Source: Anastrepha obliqua (lineage: Eukaryota; Arthropoda; Insecta; Diptera; Tephritidae). Taken from it: 64,000 nucleotides of DNA. The notes under the pieces were generated by a model. It had not been told where the DNA came from, ran no database searches, and saw nothing but the letters and a program-made list of their open reading frames with translations. Shown piece by piece: positions 21,323-46,881 of this stretch (the first letter of the stretch is position 1; each line of letters begins with the position of its first letter). Location of the stretch: contig NC_072894.1 in NCBI RefSeq assembly GCF_027943255.1, forward strand, positions 128,331,601-128,395,600. The letters run 5' to 3'. Both the position numbers and the translations under genes were made by a program.

Positions 21323-24180
21323 CACTTAAATAAACTGAATAGAAATGTTCATACTGCACTGAAAACACATCCATTAATCGAAGCTATGAAGCGAATGAGT
21401 ACACCGCCGTCCATTAGAAAGGTGCACCCTAAAATATGCGGTTTAGTGTTAATTTTTCTCTTTTAAAGATCATCAAACTTTTTCGGTTCGGAGCTATTTG
21501 TGCAATCGATTGGTTTTTAAGTATTGTAATATAGATAATGAAATAATACGAAAACTATAAAAAATTACGAAAAAGCTAAATTCCAAAAATAGTAACCAGA
21601 AATTAAAAATATGACAAAAACAAAAGACATTCATATGGAAACAAGTCATCAAATTATAGCTTTTCACAGAACTGACAAAAGCCGAGGAGTATCTGAGAGG
21701 TTATCAGCAGGAGAACGCGCGTCAGATGCAGGTTTGCTCCCAAAGTGAAGCATAAAAGAGGTTCTGCAGTGGTAAGTGGCTATGCAATATCGAACGAATT
21801 CCAGATAAAAGCCAATCCCAAAAGAAATTTTAATATTTCAACACGATAACGAGGCAAAAAGCACAACAGCAAACTGTAAGGAGAATTTACGCTTAGAATT
21901 GCTCGGAGATGAGTCGAATAAGAAGGCCAGCATTGTATGTCCAACCACAAGGGAAGGTCTCTGGACTCTACTCTTTGAAGCATGAAATTCGATCATTCTG
22001 AAAACACTAAGGGGAACAGTATGTGCTGGTCACGTTGACGAAGCGAGCAATGCTTCTTTGCTTATATAAAAAATCGATACCTGTATCGATCCTGCTGAAA
22101 TTATAAAGCCAAATGAAGTTGTAAGAAAAATTATTTTCGCATTTAAAAGGAAAGTAATAAGTTGAATATTTGGCAGTTTAAACAAATTTAGAGAAATTCG
22201 TATGTATGTACATACGCACGTGTAATAAAAATAAATGATATTTATGAAAAGATTACAGTAACCCTAAAGGCCAATAAATCTAAGCCAAACACCACATCGC
22301 AATGGATAATAACACTCGAAATTACGCTAAGTACTAGTACGTACATATGTGCTCGTAGTATCTGCACCCCGCAGTCAAACCTACTGGCTCTGAACTATCC
22401 CACTGCAAATTTGTTTTGCGGCTAAAGTAGTTTGTCTTCTACATTTTCCAAGAGGCCAGCCACGGCTGTTTCTATTAGGGCGGTGTTCTAGGAAAAGTCC
22501 TCTTTATCAGGCTTATATCAGTTAGCAAACCAGTCCGTAATGGACACGAACGCAGATGTTTGACTCCATCAATATCTATAAGTACATATAGATCAATATA
22601 TCGTCGCCATTTCGAGCAACCTTCACATTTGAAGCATTCTTATAATAGGTTCACATATAACTAGATTAACTACTTTTTCGCTTACTCCTAATGCGCAATT
22701 AAAAAACCAGATTACCGATACAAAAATTTTCTCCCGAAATTCGAGATTATAAAATAACCTCAGATTATAAAGATACTTTTTTCAGTGCAACCCTGTGTTT
22801 TCTGTCTTTTTGCTACTATTATTACGAATGTGCGGAGAAACGTCAAAATAAAAACTAAATAAAATGGGCGCCGGCAAAGAAAAGAGATTTGTGAACATAA
22901 TTCGCATAAGCTTTTCGTTAGCTATTATTAATTGGCGTGTGTACGTAGACGCTTTGGCCTGTTATTGCTTATTTTAAGGGGGGGGTAAGGGATAAAAATC
23001 GATTTTTTTTTTTGCATGTTATTGTAGTAAAACATTTCAAAAATACCGTGTTAAAATTTTAAGTCAATCCGAGCAAAACTTTTTAAGTTATAGAGCATAA
23101 AGCCGAGCCGCCTCAAACATCTGCCGAGACGCAGCAGTTGCGCGCGTAGTCCGTTACAAACTTTAAACGCGGTTTTCTCGAACCTTTTTTTTTAAAGTGC
23201 GTAGTCATTGGCATTTGAAAACTACTCAACCGATCCTTTTGAAATTTTGCACACATATTTTACATATAAAAAACCTCCCTCCAACGTTTTTTTTCGCCAT
23301 TTTTTTTTATATTAAGGTGGTTTTACACCTACAAAATGGCGGCATTTTTTCGTCAAAAATCACTTTTTACTTCAAACGACTACCAAATGGCTGAAAATGA
23401 AAATAAATCGTCAAAATAAACGTTGGGGGGAAGTTTAACTCATACTTTAACTAAATTATTCGATTTTTTTGATTTCAGATGATTCTACGCTGAGATATGC
23501 TGACTACTGCAAAATGTATTTTTGAAAAGACGTCTACGTAAATGTGCTCTCATTGGCTCATTTTGCAATATTTTTCCATGAAAATTTTATCAAATATTCT
23601 TGAAATGTTACTTTATAATATGCAATAACTTTTAATAAACTGACTTGAACCGTTTCGCTACAATAAATTCATGAAAAAAGTGTTTTTTTAGCGTTTATTG
23701 CAGCTTTTTGCAGCTTTTGCAATTTTGCAGCTAATCCGCCATATGTAAACAGGTAGATTAAACTTGTGGATTTATTGCTAATCACTGCATGTGTGAACGT
23801 ACTTTTTTTATAGGCACGGAAGCGAATTTCTTTTGCCTTCACCTCTAAATACTCATTTCGCAACTGGTGGAGTTCTAGTCACACTCGATCTAGTACGACT
23901 TCTGTAATCAAACACCAATTCATGAACTAAAATATTTGCTAAGTGGTTTAACCTTTCACTACAGAGGTTTGTGCGCCTATATCTATCACCAACACATGCA
24001 GGTGTGCCTACAGTCAAGCAGCCTAAATAAGACTCTTTGGCATGGGTTTGCAAATTCGAATACACAGAGTATACAAAATAATCTACGTATGTATGTATGT
24101 ATGTGCACATGTATGTATGTAGATACGTTAACATGTTGTCAAACATGAAAACCCACACACAAGTCATTTGTAACAGGGGT
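21323..24180. other. Intergenic, mostly diverged repeat
   Basis: No gene seen. At 22974-22977 TTAA is followed by a run of G (TTAAGGGGGGGGTAAGGG). After it, to about 23690, comes AT-rich sequence similar in style to the TTAA-flanked MITEs at 38.2 and 50.3 kb, but no matching right end was found. The stretch 22440-22560 resembles LINE debris only weakly. Confidence 0.4.
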
Positions 24181-24181
24181 C

Positions 24182-24189
24182 TATTTAAG
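24182..24189 (+). promoter_or_regulatory. Possible TATA box of the third peritrophin gene
   Basis: TATTTAAG about 30 bases before AGTCCAGTCG, a plausible start site. It lies 400 bases before the first exon I can place, so the leader and first coding exon would be in between. Confidence 0.35.
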
Positions 24190-24588
24190 CGCCTAACAGT
24201 CGGGAAATTAAGTCCAGTCGCAAATAATCGTTGAAAGTAAAATATTTCAAATTAATTGTTTTCAGATCGAAAGTTTTGCAAATCTGTGCTGCCGAATGTA
24301 TACGAGCATCGATTAGAGAAATGCAACAAAAATGTGGGATTTATAAGTACTTATAGTATATAATTTCGAAACTCGCTTTTGATTAAAAATACAAAATAAT
24401 TTCTATCGCAAAATGTACTCTGATTAAATGCTTGTGACTGTGTGCGCATAATTCACTAATGGCAGTTCAAGATTGCTTTCTTGCCACGCAGATGTACATT
24501 TAGGCTGGACTGCTTTGAACTGATCTGACTGTTGTTTATGCAAAAAGTCTAATCTACACGGGCGTACGTGTATGCTTGTTTCTTTCAG

Positions 24589-25662
24589 CGTTACTGTCCC
24601 TCTTTGTGATTTTCTGCTGTCTATATGGTTTCGTCGAAAGTGATACCATCTTGCCCGATCCCGCTGGACTCTGCAGTCTGTTCCAGGTACTGAAAATGCT
24701 GCTTAATGCCAATGAGCAAACTTTCCGGAGACATACAATGACTTTCTATTGATTTTTATTTATTTAAGGATGGTACTCGTATTCGGAAGCCCGGCTCATG
24801 CACAGAGTATATTCATTGTGCCAACTCCACGGGCATTACCTACTCATGCCCATCCACACAGAAGTTCGATCGTAGTAAGCAAAGCTGCGTCTTAGAAGCA
24901 AATCTATCGGACACTGACGACTATTGCAGAAATCGTTGTGAGGGTATTGACGGCAAATGGATCACCGACCCCGCTTCCTGCAAGGGATATCTCTATTGCA
25001 AATCAGGGCAATCATTCCAGGGTTATTGTCCAAGTGATTATGTTTTCAACGAAAAAGATGCAATCTGCGATTTTGCGGATAACTACAATTGTAATGTGGT
25101 GCCAGAAATTTGTGACTTGGTGCCGAATGGAATGCAATACCGCGACACAACTGACTGCAATAAATACTACACGTGTACGAAAGGCGTAAGTGTGAGCACC
25201 ACGTGCACCAAAAACACGCATTACAATGTGCAAACGAAATCTTGTGGCCAACAATGGCTGGATAGCTCTTGCATACCCACTTTCACCTGTGGAACAAATA
25301 CGAAAATACTTACAGGCTTCCAATCGGATGGCGCTACATGTCGTGGCTATTTCTATTGTCGCGATCTGGGCACCGAACGGGACTTGGAACCTGGCTATGG
25401 CCAATGTCCTGAGGGTACGTTTTTCCACCAAAGTACTCAAGCATGTATCGATCCGCTCAAGTCAGACTGCGCATATAATCGATGTCAAGGTCGCAATATT
25501 ACTTACGTGCAGACTAACAATGATAACTGCCGAAACTTTATCCTTTGCGAGAATGGTGTAGCGACTAAAACACAACGTTGCTCTGGTGACAAGTTTTTTG
25601 ATGAAAAAATGCAGGCTTGTGTAACCAATATAGTTTCGTATGATTGCTGTGATGGGAAGTAA
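24589..25662 (+). CDS. Peritrophin-like secreted protein with five CBM14 domains (first exon not located)
   Basis: Supported exons are 24589-24686 and 24769-25662, separated by an 82-bp GT-AG phase-0 intron that interrupts domain 1 (CSLFQ|DGTRIRKPGSC). This intron is absent from the paralogues at 9.0 and 12.8 kb. The first exon shown opens in phase 1 with a hydrophobic run (LLSLFVIFCCLYGFVES), the rest of a signal peptide. The expected ATG exon of about 7 nt (compare ATGAAAG in the paralogues) was not found between 24180 and 24588 in a compatible form. Five CBM14 domains: cores CTEYIHC, CKGYLYC, CNKYYTC, CRGYFYC and CRNFILC. Domain 4 again carries FQSDGATCRGYFYC. Ends DCCDGK; ATTAAA at 25678-25683. 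A hidden start exon or an alternative leader remains open. Confidence 0.88.
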
Positions 25663-26601
25663 AAAACAGGAACTTCTATTAAAAATTCAAAATTTTAAAC
25701 AAATAATATGTATGCAAACCAGCAAACCAAAATTTATAGCAATTAGTAGTGTAAGCAGCTGCAAAATTCGCATGTAAACCCAGACTAATAACGTCCAACT
25801 AAACCTTACAAAAATGTGTAAATTGACGCACCACGAAAGTGCATAGCTTTCACTGTGGCTGGACATAATCGGTACGAACTTTTTGTTACCGAGAAAATGA
25901 ACTGCCAGTACTAATACGTGCGATATAGGGCCTGCATAACGATTTCGCCGAAAGTTGTAAATTTCATTTAAATTAAATAAACCATTTTTATTAAATATAA
26001 TATGTGGATTACGATCGATTTTAAACTAACTCAACTCCCATTGAGCTCGAGGTTCGTAATTTTTCGCGATCGCAGTGCAGTCTTCGCCCACACTTGTACA
26101 CGTATTGATTTTGAAAAGGGAGGTTTGGGTAATGATATTTGCAAAAAAAACGCACTTTTTCATATTCAGAATAAATGTGAGATATATTATGTTATTATGT
26201 ATTATAACTACTCGTATCATATATTACAAATAAATAGATTTGTAGAATAATACATGGCATCGTGCGACAAGGCCATCAAAAATCGCCATTGCTTATTTCT
26301 TAATGCTGCTATAACAGTCTGAAGTGGCAGTTCCTGGCCGGAAATGAATCCGGGTCTTTCCAAAAACGTTTAATGAGAACATAATCAATATATACATATG
26401 GCTAAAGAAAGAAAATGATTTCTCAATGAATGTTGGCAGGAATTGAGAAGAGTGGGAGTTTTACCTGAACTTCGTGATGAGCTCGTTTACAGGTTCATAT
26501 ATTTGAGCCTGATAGCTCGTAAGGTTTGTCAGCCCATACAAACTTAACACCTTTTGATAAATTTATAGAGCTCTTAATGGAAAGAATAATGAGACGGCGC
26601 C
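25663..26601. other. Stretch without a recognised gene
   Basis: AT-rich; I see no coding, RNA or repeat unit beyond weak LINE-like debris near 26290-26350. Confidence 0.4.
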
Positions 26602-26930
26602 GGCGGCCGCCGTAGCCGAATGGGTTGGTGCGTGATTACCATTCGGAATTCAAAGAGAGGTCGTTGGTTCGAATCTCGGTGAAAGCAAAATTAATAAAAA
26701 CATTTTTCTAATAGCGGTCGCCCCTCGCCAGGCAATGGCAAACCTCCGAGTGTATTTCTGCCATGAAAAAGCTCCTCATAAAAATATCTGCCGTTCGGAG
26801 TCGGCTTGAAACTGTAGGTCCCTCCATTTGTGGAACAACATCTAAACGCACACCACAAATAGAAGGAGGAGCTCGGCCAAACACCTAACAGAAGTGTACG
26901 CGCCAATTATTTATTTTTTTTTTTTTTTAT
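26602..26930 (+). repeat. tRNA-derived SINE, full length
   Basis: Flanked by the 12-bp target duplication TGAGACGGCGCC (26590-26601 and 26931-26942). The head GGCGGCCGCCGTAGCCGAAT has A and B boxes. The body contains TAGGTCCCTCCATTTGTGG, and the copy ends in a T-rich tail. The best reference copy of the family in this window. Confidence 0.95.
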
Positions 26931-27236
26931 TGAGACGGCGCCTATCGTGGCACCGTTAGTGATGTCGTCTTAGCACCAGTATGGCCAGACTACCATTTTC
27001 ATAACTTGATTTAGCTTTTTTTCTTTGAAGTGAAATTTCTTAGGCGTCGCTAGACGAGCGAGAATGGAGAGTAAAATTTCAAGGCCATGCAACGTTTCTC
27101 TCCGCGAAAGACAAAAAATATGTAACGACGAGGAAAAGGAGAGAGAGAGGTATACCTTATATATATCTTAGATACACTTTAGGCTATTTTTCCTGATTTT
27201 TTCCTTTTGGTACTAATTTCTAGTGAGAAATAACAC

Positions 27237-27368
27237 TGCCTACTTTTTGGCGCTTGTTTGTTGGTGCAAACTTGTGAGAAATATATTTTTGGTGCCTACT
27301 TTTTAGCGTTATATTTTCTTGGTGCCTACTGTTTGGGGCGTTTTTTTGGTGCCTACTTTTTCACGCTT
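27237..27368. repeat. Diverged repeats of GGTGCCTACTTTTT
   Basis: Four occurrences, at 27237 (first base variant), 27291, 27321 and 27349. The last three are spaced 28-30 bp apart, each followed by a GCG/ACG-type variant. An old minisatellite or local duplication. Confidence 0.6.
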
Positions 27369-27535
27369 ATTTCCGTTTCCTGGCTAATGCTTGTGCGAAC
27401 TATAAAGTGCTATCCATTCCGGCGTCGGATTTATTGGTATTGCCTTGCGGTAATTTATGCCGTTGCGGCGGTCCTGGAATCGCTGCGTTTTTGCGTTTTT
27501 CTGCAAATGTTGTGAATTTATTTAGATATATATTC

Positions 27536-27537
27536 TT

Positions 27538-27586
<49 letters not shown>

Positions 27587-27592
27587 CTCTCT
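27536..27592. repeat. (CT)n microsatellite
   Basis: Pyrimidine tract of TCTCTC with few interruptions. Confidence 0.95.
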
Positions 27593-29251
27593 CGGGTCTC
27601 TCCCTCTTTCTTTGTCTGCCTTGAAAGTTTCACATCTGTTATGAGTACTACGCTACACGCACTTTGTTTTTGTTATTTCTAAGCTGTTCTAATTAAAATG
27701 TAATGTTTATAGTTTTGTAAAATATATACATTTTTTAATAATTAGTTCAATAATTCACTCAGTTTTATTTAGCTTTGCGTTTTTTAACATCTGATAGCAT
27801 TGCCCCCGATTGCGGTTATTGTTCGTGTTCTTCTCCTTTCAGCAGTCAAATCTCTCTCTCGCTACTGCAATGTTGCCTAGCTTTGGATATATAAACGCTC
27901 TAAAATGCCCATTTAAAGAAAGTAAAATATCAATTTTTATTGAATTACTTAAAGAACTTTGCATGCGTGACCAATTGTCTTTCAAATGCGCGTTTTTTTA
28001 AATAAAGGTTATGGTTATGTACAATTTAATTTATGAGCTTTTTGTTAAGAGAAACTCTTTTGTAAAGAGAACGACTTTTTTGCTATATTTGAGGTTATGT
28101 AACAAGATAAGGTACTCTTTTTATAAAAATGTCGTTGTGGTTTTTTCAGAATTTTCTGGTATTTTTTTGCTTATTTTTACTGTGAATACACCTATTGATG
28201 CCCTGTGGACCAGAAGAAATGATTACACCTCTATGGTTTTGATTCGCATTCAGTAAATTCAAACGCTGTTTAAAATGTGTAAAACGGTTTTCAATATTAA
28301 GACGAGTTGAGAGAAAAAGATCTAATATTTTTGCGCAACCCCAAAAGGAGCAAAAAATTAAATTTTCACTTTCAAAATATCAAATTTTATAAAAATCAAC
28401 AAATTTTCATTAGTGCAATCTCCTCAGAGTGGCCTTTTTTAACCTTATTTTTCTTTATTAATAGAGGTTTTTTCTTTTTAACTTACAGTTTCGATATCTT
28501 TAAATAAAAAAAAAGAAACAAAAACCAAACTTAAAAATTTTCGCATTTTGGGTATAAAAAAGCACTAAATTTATTGCGAAGAGCAAATGGTTGGCAACAC
28601 TGCACAACTGGGCCAATGTGACGTCACGCACTCTGATGGGCGCAATCTTGTTCTATCATTCTTGAATAGAGCCTTATGGTTCGTGGGACTCTTGTAATGA
28701 GCCTTGCTCATTGGTGCAGAGCCTGATGCATCGCGTTGGTGTACGCGGTGACAAATAAAAAACGCAACTTGCTGCATACTTACAAGCGGCAAGGAAATTT
28801 ATTGGAAGCCACTTAAACGTCTGGTTATCAAATATCTGCCTGTTAACTTATAATAAATTTTAGAAGGAAACAAGTTGCCGATTATCTGCTGACCAAAACA
28901 GAAACTGGCAGCAGATAGGGGGGAAATTAATAAACATATAATATACATATATTTTGTACTATAATTTTGCTAGCTTACAAAGATTTTTTAAACAATGCGA
29001 ATTCTCTTTATATCTATGTAATTAATTAGCTTCTTAATTATTACTGGTGTCACTCATTGTAATTCGTTGTTGTTATTCAATTTCAGTTTTCTCTTTATAA
29101 TTATTTTTATCCGATCTCTATCGTTCTCTATCTCTTTCCTGTTTTTCATATCCTATCTTTATATTTATCCTAACGTTTTTCTCTATCGATGTATTTAAAT
29201 TAGCCTTCAACTCCATCTTAAGTATTCTTTATTTTTTTCCTCATCTATATA

Positions 29252-29310
29252 CAGTGTACTCTATCCTAACGGACACCTCCCATAAGGGGACACTTTTTTC
29301 AGTACATACC
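29252..29310 (+). repeat. Probable single end of a pogo-like element
   Basis: CAGTGTACTCTATCCTAACG preceded by TA, then GGACACCTCCCATAAGGGGA, matches the style of Tigger/pogo-type termini (repeated GGACA blocks). No partner end or transposase was found nearby. Confidence 0.4.
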
Positions 29311-30160
29311 ATAAATCCTTAACTCCTAACCCTCCCATAACATATTATTAACTTTTTACACTTTTCTCAAAAGTTTTTCTGTATTCACGAAGATAATTGT
29401 TTAAACTTAATCTGAATCTTGTTCTTAAGCAGCTGCTTAAAACGTTTCTTTTATTCAATATCATTATTAAAGCATACATTTAGGGGACATATATACATGT
29501 TTTGGCATTTGTATTAATGTAATTTTTTAATTAATTATTTCCCATTATATTAAAATTATATATACATATTATATATTTCAAATGATATACAATTCATCAA
29601 TCCTTATGAATCTTGTTCAGTTCATTAGAATCCACTTAGAAACAACCAGTTTTTGTGCGAAATTTCCTTGCCGAATTTAGTTAGCGGAACAGGTCAGGAA
29701 CTGCACCAACGAACTGCTCATAGCTAGGAAATCGCTCCGCCCAAAAACCAAATGGAATTAATGTCAGACAAAGAATGTCTGAAACAGAGAAAGTGCAACT
29801 CACAGCCACAAAATCTGATAAGATCCAATTTGAGTCCTATTTCCCATTATTACCAGCAGCAAACGCTGATATCGCTCATTGTTCATGATAAGAAATAGAT
29901 ATGAGTAACCGGTATCTGTAAGTAATAGACAAAATTATAGATTATAATGACGTCACATCGATTCATTTTGCTCGATTGGTCGAAGGCAAATGAGAATAAT
30001 GATCGACAATACTTCATTTCATTTGGATACACAGACCCTTTCAATCGAGTATTTTTGATATGGAAAGATATAGATCACTAACATTCCATGGCAGTCGATC
30101 AGTTCGACTACTTTTTCATTTTTTTTTTTCGTTCCTACGACAGTCGGTTCTACGTAACCG
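29311..30160. other. Stretch without a recognised gene
   Basis: AT-rich DNA; nothing supported. Confidence 0.4.
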
Positions 30161-30262
30161 GAACGACACGGTCTTATATCCGGCCAAGTACTGTCACTTC
30201 AGCAGCATTCCTCGTATATGCACGGAGAATGTTTATGCTGCTACAACAACAACAACTAATTT
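30160..30262 (+). repeat. LINE 3' end fragment
   Basis: TATATCCGGCCAAGTACTG through CAGCAGCATTC to TGCTGCTACAACAACAACAA. Matching fragments at 42590-42672 and 45640-45735 share the order TATATCCGGCCAA, then a GCAC- or CAGC-type block, then GCTAC(AAC)n. Only the last 100 bp of the element remain. Confidence 0.65.
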
Positions 30263-30579
30263 TTTCCAGAAATACAACAAGTGAGAGTGATGTGAAATCA
30301 ACTATTTCCATGAAGCAAATATAATCAGCACCCAAGATCGCCTGTCCAAAAAAATAAAAATATTTGGCTTGCCTCTCAAACAAGTTACAAGTTGCAGCAA
30401 CAAAGATCGCGCTGTAGGAAGACGGTTTATAGCTGTGCCTTTAAGTTCTTTAATCAAAAATCCCTCTATAATTTAAAGTTTGAGAATATTGGAAAGCAAC
30501 CCTAATATTTCATAGTGTTGCCAGACCTTGAAAGTTTTCAAACATATATCACATCTTGGCTCATAAATTTGAATATTAA

Positions 30580-31184
30580 CCCTTTCGCGATATTGTTGCC
30601 ATATGGCAACAGTAAACTTTAAAAGGCCGTCAACACTCTCTTGTAAAAAATATCAACTTTTTTGTTACATATTTTAAAAAATTGAAGTTTAATGGTTAAA
30701 CAGAAATAAAATAAATAATAACCGCCCCTTATATTATATATCGGTAATACAACATTTTTAAAGAAAGCCTTCTGGCATATAGCACTTCTCTCTGAAATTT
30801 GTATTTTGCATTTTTAGATTTTTGAGGCATTTTGGGCAAATGTTTTCAACGATTTTTGTATAAAGTATATAGAAAAATGTTCAATCTGTCATTTGGCATA
30901 TAAATATTTTTTCGCTCGCAGCTTTAAAAGCTGTGCTAATTTTTAAAACTAAGCTTGTTGCCATATGGCAACAAATTTCTCGTAAGGTGTTAACTTGCAT
31001 TAGATTGCAGAAGAAGTTTATTTGCGATTGAAACCAATACAAAACATTTGTTGCCATATGGCAACATTAAAAAAAAGCACTTAACAAAAAAAAAATTATT
31101 TGTATTGTTATTGGTCCTAAAATAAATATTCAGACAAAAATTTGGATTTTTTGGATGGCGCAATAAAAAGATGTAGCGAAAGGG
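30580..31184. mobile_element. piggyBac-type MITE (605 bp) with three copies of a 16-bp palindrome
   Basis: TTAA target duplications (30576-30579 and 31185-31188) flank inverted ends CCCTTTCGC and GCGAAAGGG. TTAA with CCC termini is the piggyBac signature. Inside, GTTGCCATATGGCAAC occurs perfectly three times: 30595-30610, 30957-30972 and 31050-31065. The first is just inside the left end. No transposase is encoded, so it must be mobilised in trans. Confidence 0.85.
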
Positions 31185-33906
31185 TTAAAGAAACTACTAC
31201 AAAGTTTGAGTGAAATGCATTGAAATATACATACATCGCCAGTATCATTTTAATTCAGTGTGGTGAAATCTCAAACCTCATCTTTTTACACAAAATAATT
31301 TAAGTGGTACATTTGACTTATGTAGCATTGAACGAGTAGACAAAATTCTAGTAAATAAAGCTTTAAATAGCCATTCAACTAGGTACAATACCGCTTTGAA
31401 AAATATTTCGGAATATATTCTATCTTTACCTTTATAATATCCTAAAACTTGTCAAATACTATTCACCAATAAAAATTCTAAAGTTTAATTTCAGCTCTTT
31501 ACAAAAGTTTTTTCGATTTGGCAACTCCCGTTTTCTTCGCTGGGAAATTCGTTCGCAGTCGTTCCAATTGGCAATTGCTCGCGTGTGGATTTTCTTTGCA
31601 AATTTTTGCATATATTTTTTAATAAATAAGTACGAAATATATTTTATTGAATAGTGTTTGCTACTTTTGAGTTGTGTATATAATTGTCGTATTAGCTAAG
31701 CGTTGTCCAATAGAAATAATACAAACCCAATCAGGCATAGAAAAACTGGAAGTGAGAACTGGCAGAAGTTGCTGTGAAAGAAAACGGAAAACTTGATCCT
31801 CTTCTTGTTGTTTGTCGGGAGTGCTACTTTACCTTTATATTGTGAAGAAATTATAAAAAAATTGATAAATTTAAAGTTTTTCTAAGTCATTTGGTTTTAT
31901 AAAGCTTTGAGAAAATTTAGACTTTTGGGTTTTCTGTGCTTGTTTTCTTCACCAACAATTCGTTAACCTTTGTTTTTTAATAGAAATTTTTGTCTAGTCT
32001 GTTGTGCCCTGTTTTCGGTAGTGGTCATTCAGCATTTTTAACGTAAATATAAGTGCTGGCGTCAAACAGCACTCGCTTTGCCTTTAACAAACGATCATTC
32101 ACTTAAAATTAGTGTATTTATTTTACAATAGAGTACATAGACGACCCTCTCTCAAGTAAGTGCCGACGTAAATGTGCAAATATATATGTATATACAAAAT
32201 CGATATTAATACCTATGTGTGCACATAAACGATTTATTGTTTAGTTAAAGTTATACGCGAAGGAAGTGTATTTTATATAGATATTACTATTTCAACGTAA
32301 CGCTAAAAAAAGGTCATATTTGAGCTAATCAAATAAAATCAAATAAAAATTCACTTGCAATGGTGACAAGTGGCAAATGACCCAATCAAAAGGCAGCAAT
32401 TTATCGTCATAGGGATATGTTCGAAGCCATGCTATTGGAACCATTTTTTGTGAAATTGGACAGTTCTTATAGGACGGAGATGTAATAGATAGACACCTAT
32501 CCTCCCACACTATGTCGCCGGACGTTTCCATGATCGTCTGGTATACGCTTCTAAACGGAACGGACAGATAGGCTTTATATTCAACCAAAGATTTTAATAC
32601 TAGTAGAAAACTTTCAACATAATTGAAAAAAGTTCTGTTCCTACAAGAACAACAGCCAAATCATGCAAGATCTTCAGTTTGCTGTTAAAAACCTTGATAT
32701 GTATGCATAGATAAGCTTCCAAAGAGAAATTGTGGTTGTGGTCACTACAGACTTTTACAATGTTTTTTTAAAAACCCCACTAAAATTTATTTGTGCTTTT
32801 ACACATATCTACATATGTACATATCAATATATCTTATCTAAAATTTTGTGATAAAACTAAAAATTACCAACAAACAAATCTAATTAGAAATTTTCTCAAT
32901 CCCATTGTTCCCCTATTCTATCATTTATTCTTAAGAGACATTAAATTAAGAGAAAATACGATGAAAAGAGTATTGCGTCTAAATTTTCTTACTTTTATCA
33001 AAGCGTAAAGCCCATAAGTTACCTCAGCCCATCGGCTTTAGAGAAGGGTAAGCGTATAGGCAGGTAAGTGGAAGTGTGTATGTAGAAAGAATTCCAAAGA
33101 CTCATTGAATAGCTTCGGCTGCGGTTCATTGTGTTAGCAAATAATATCGATGCCGTCAGTGAGTTTTGGTGCATCAACACGGCGCGAACATTCAGACGAG
33201 TCTCGTTAACCTTTATTTAGCTTTCGATTTCAAAGAAATTTTCTTTCGTTTTCGCCGGCACCTTTATTGTTAGTTATAGCCTAGAGTCAATCAAAGTGCA
33301 ATTGAAATAATAAAATCTCTCTGTTAATGCCATACAGTTTTAAAGACTGAAATTTTAAAAATCTTATGTAAGCATATTAATTTCCTTTGGTGAATAATAA
33401 AAAAAAATTAATTAACAAATTTACATTCCCGTCCGTAATTCAACGCACCATATTATCGTTGCTCTCTTTTTCGAGCTCTCTTCTGTTGCTGGGAGAGCGC
33501 AGTTAATTGACGTCAAATATGATCGCGCCTGTTCGTTGTTAAGAGGAATTAATAGTGAGCGCAACAGTACTTTGATATTCTATAGTATCTCCAGCTAAGG
33601 CGACGTTGGTGAAATAAATTTACCTAATGCTTACACATCTATCAGTCTCACCTGTGTAACGATGTTTTTGTATCAGTCCGGTTTGTGCTAAGTGATCTTT
33701 TTTTGTTGCATTTGCCACTTGCTTTAAATTTCAATCGCAAATAAAGCGTGGAGATAGCGCCTATCTCGAAAGATACAAAAAGCTAACTGCGGATATGTGC
33801 TTCGAAAAATGTGTATTTAAATTATAAAAAGTTTATACCTATATTCGTTCTACTTAGATGAATTCAGATAAAAGTTGTTAATTTTTTCTACCAATTTTTA
33901 TAGATC
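31185..33906. other. Upstream region of the syndapin gene
   Basis: No ORF of note. A strong donor-like site TCAA|GTAAGT at 32155/32156 would suit a non-coding first exon spliced to the acceptor TTTTTATAG at 33903, three bases before the syndapin ATG. Alternative leaders near 33180-33600 are possible. Promoter not pinned down. Confidence 0.35.
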
Positions 33907-46356
<12,450 letters not shown>

Positions 46357-46881
46357 ACATATGAACAATTCTTGAACAATTTAAAAAATTATAAGTAACA
46401 ATTGAATGCCAACCAGGGAAATATTTAGACATGCGAAACACGTTGCATCATTCAACTCGACACAAAATACATTGAAATTATCATAGACTAGCATTTTTTG
46501 TTTGTCTTACAAAGGAATCGAGAGAAACCGGAGACAAAATAGTAAGGAATACTTGAAACACATCACCATTAGAATCATATTTTGTGATTGTAGCCAATTA
46601 TTTGTTCTTATATATCAAAATTGTATACATTAGATATCGAACGATTGCTTAAAACAAATCGAAAATGAAAACAAATAAGAATGAATAAGTCTTGTCAGCT
46701 TATTTATAATAGCAGTGAAAAAATTTAAATGTGATTTTAATCATATATGTTAGTTGTTATCACGCTGAAAGCATTTCAAGACCAAATTAAAGATTTTCTT
46801 CCTTTCAAAGTAGTGTCCAGAATCCAATTCTTTCACAAATCCGCGCTCTATTTAAGTAAAATGGAAAATTAAAGGCAAATG
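46357..46881. other. Syndapin 3' UTR and flank
   Basis: Non-coding. ATTAAA near 46785 could serve as poly(A) signal about 430 bases after the stop. Confidence 0.45.

Larger units (their letters stand above)
26943..29251. other. Gene-poor stretch
   Basis: Contains the GGTGCCTACT repeats and the (CT)n tract listed separately. Small open readings here (60-90 codons) lack recognisable features. Nothing else is supported. Confidence 0.4.

Noticed and set aside
26602..26690. Functional class II tRNA gene in the SINE head
   Set aside because: No pairing acceptor arm, many copies with target duplications, and a SINE body follows.
27258..27682. Overlapping ORFs around the CT tract
   Set aside because: Open because of the microsatellite and GGTGCC repeats; serine/leucine runs only.
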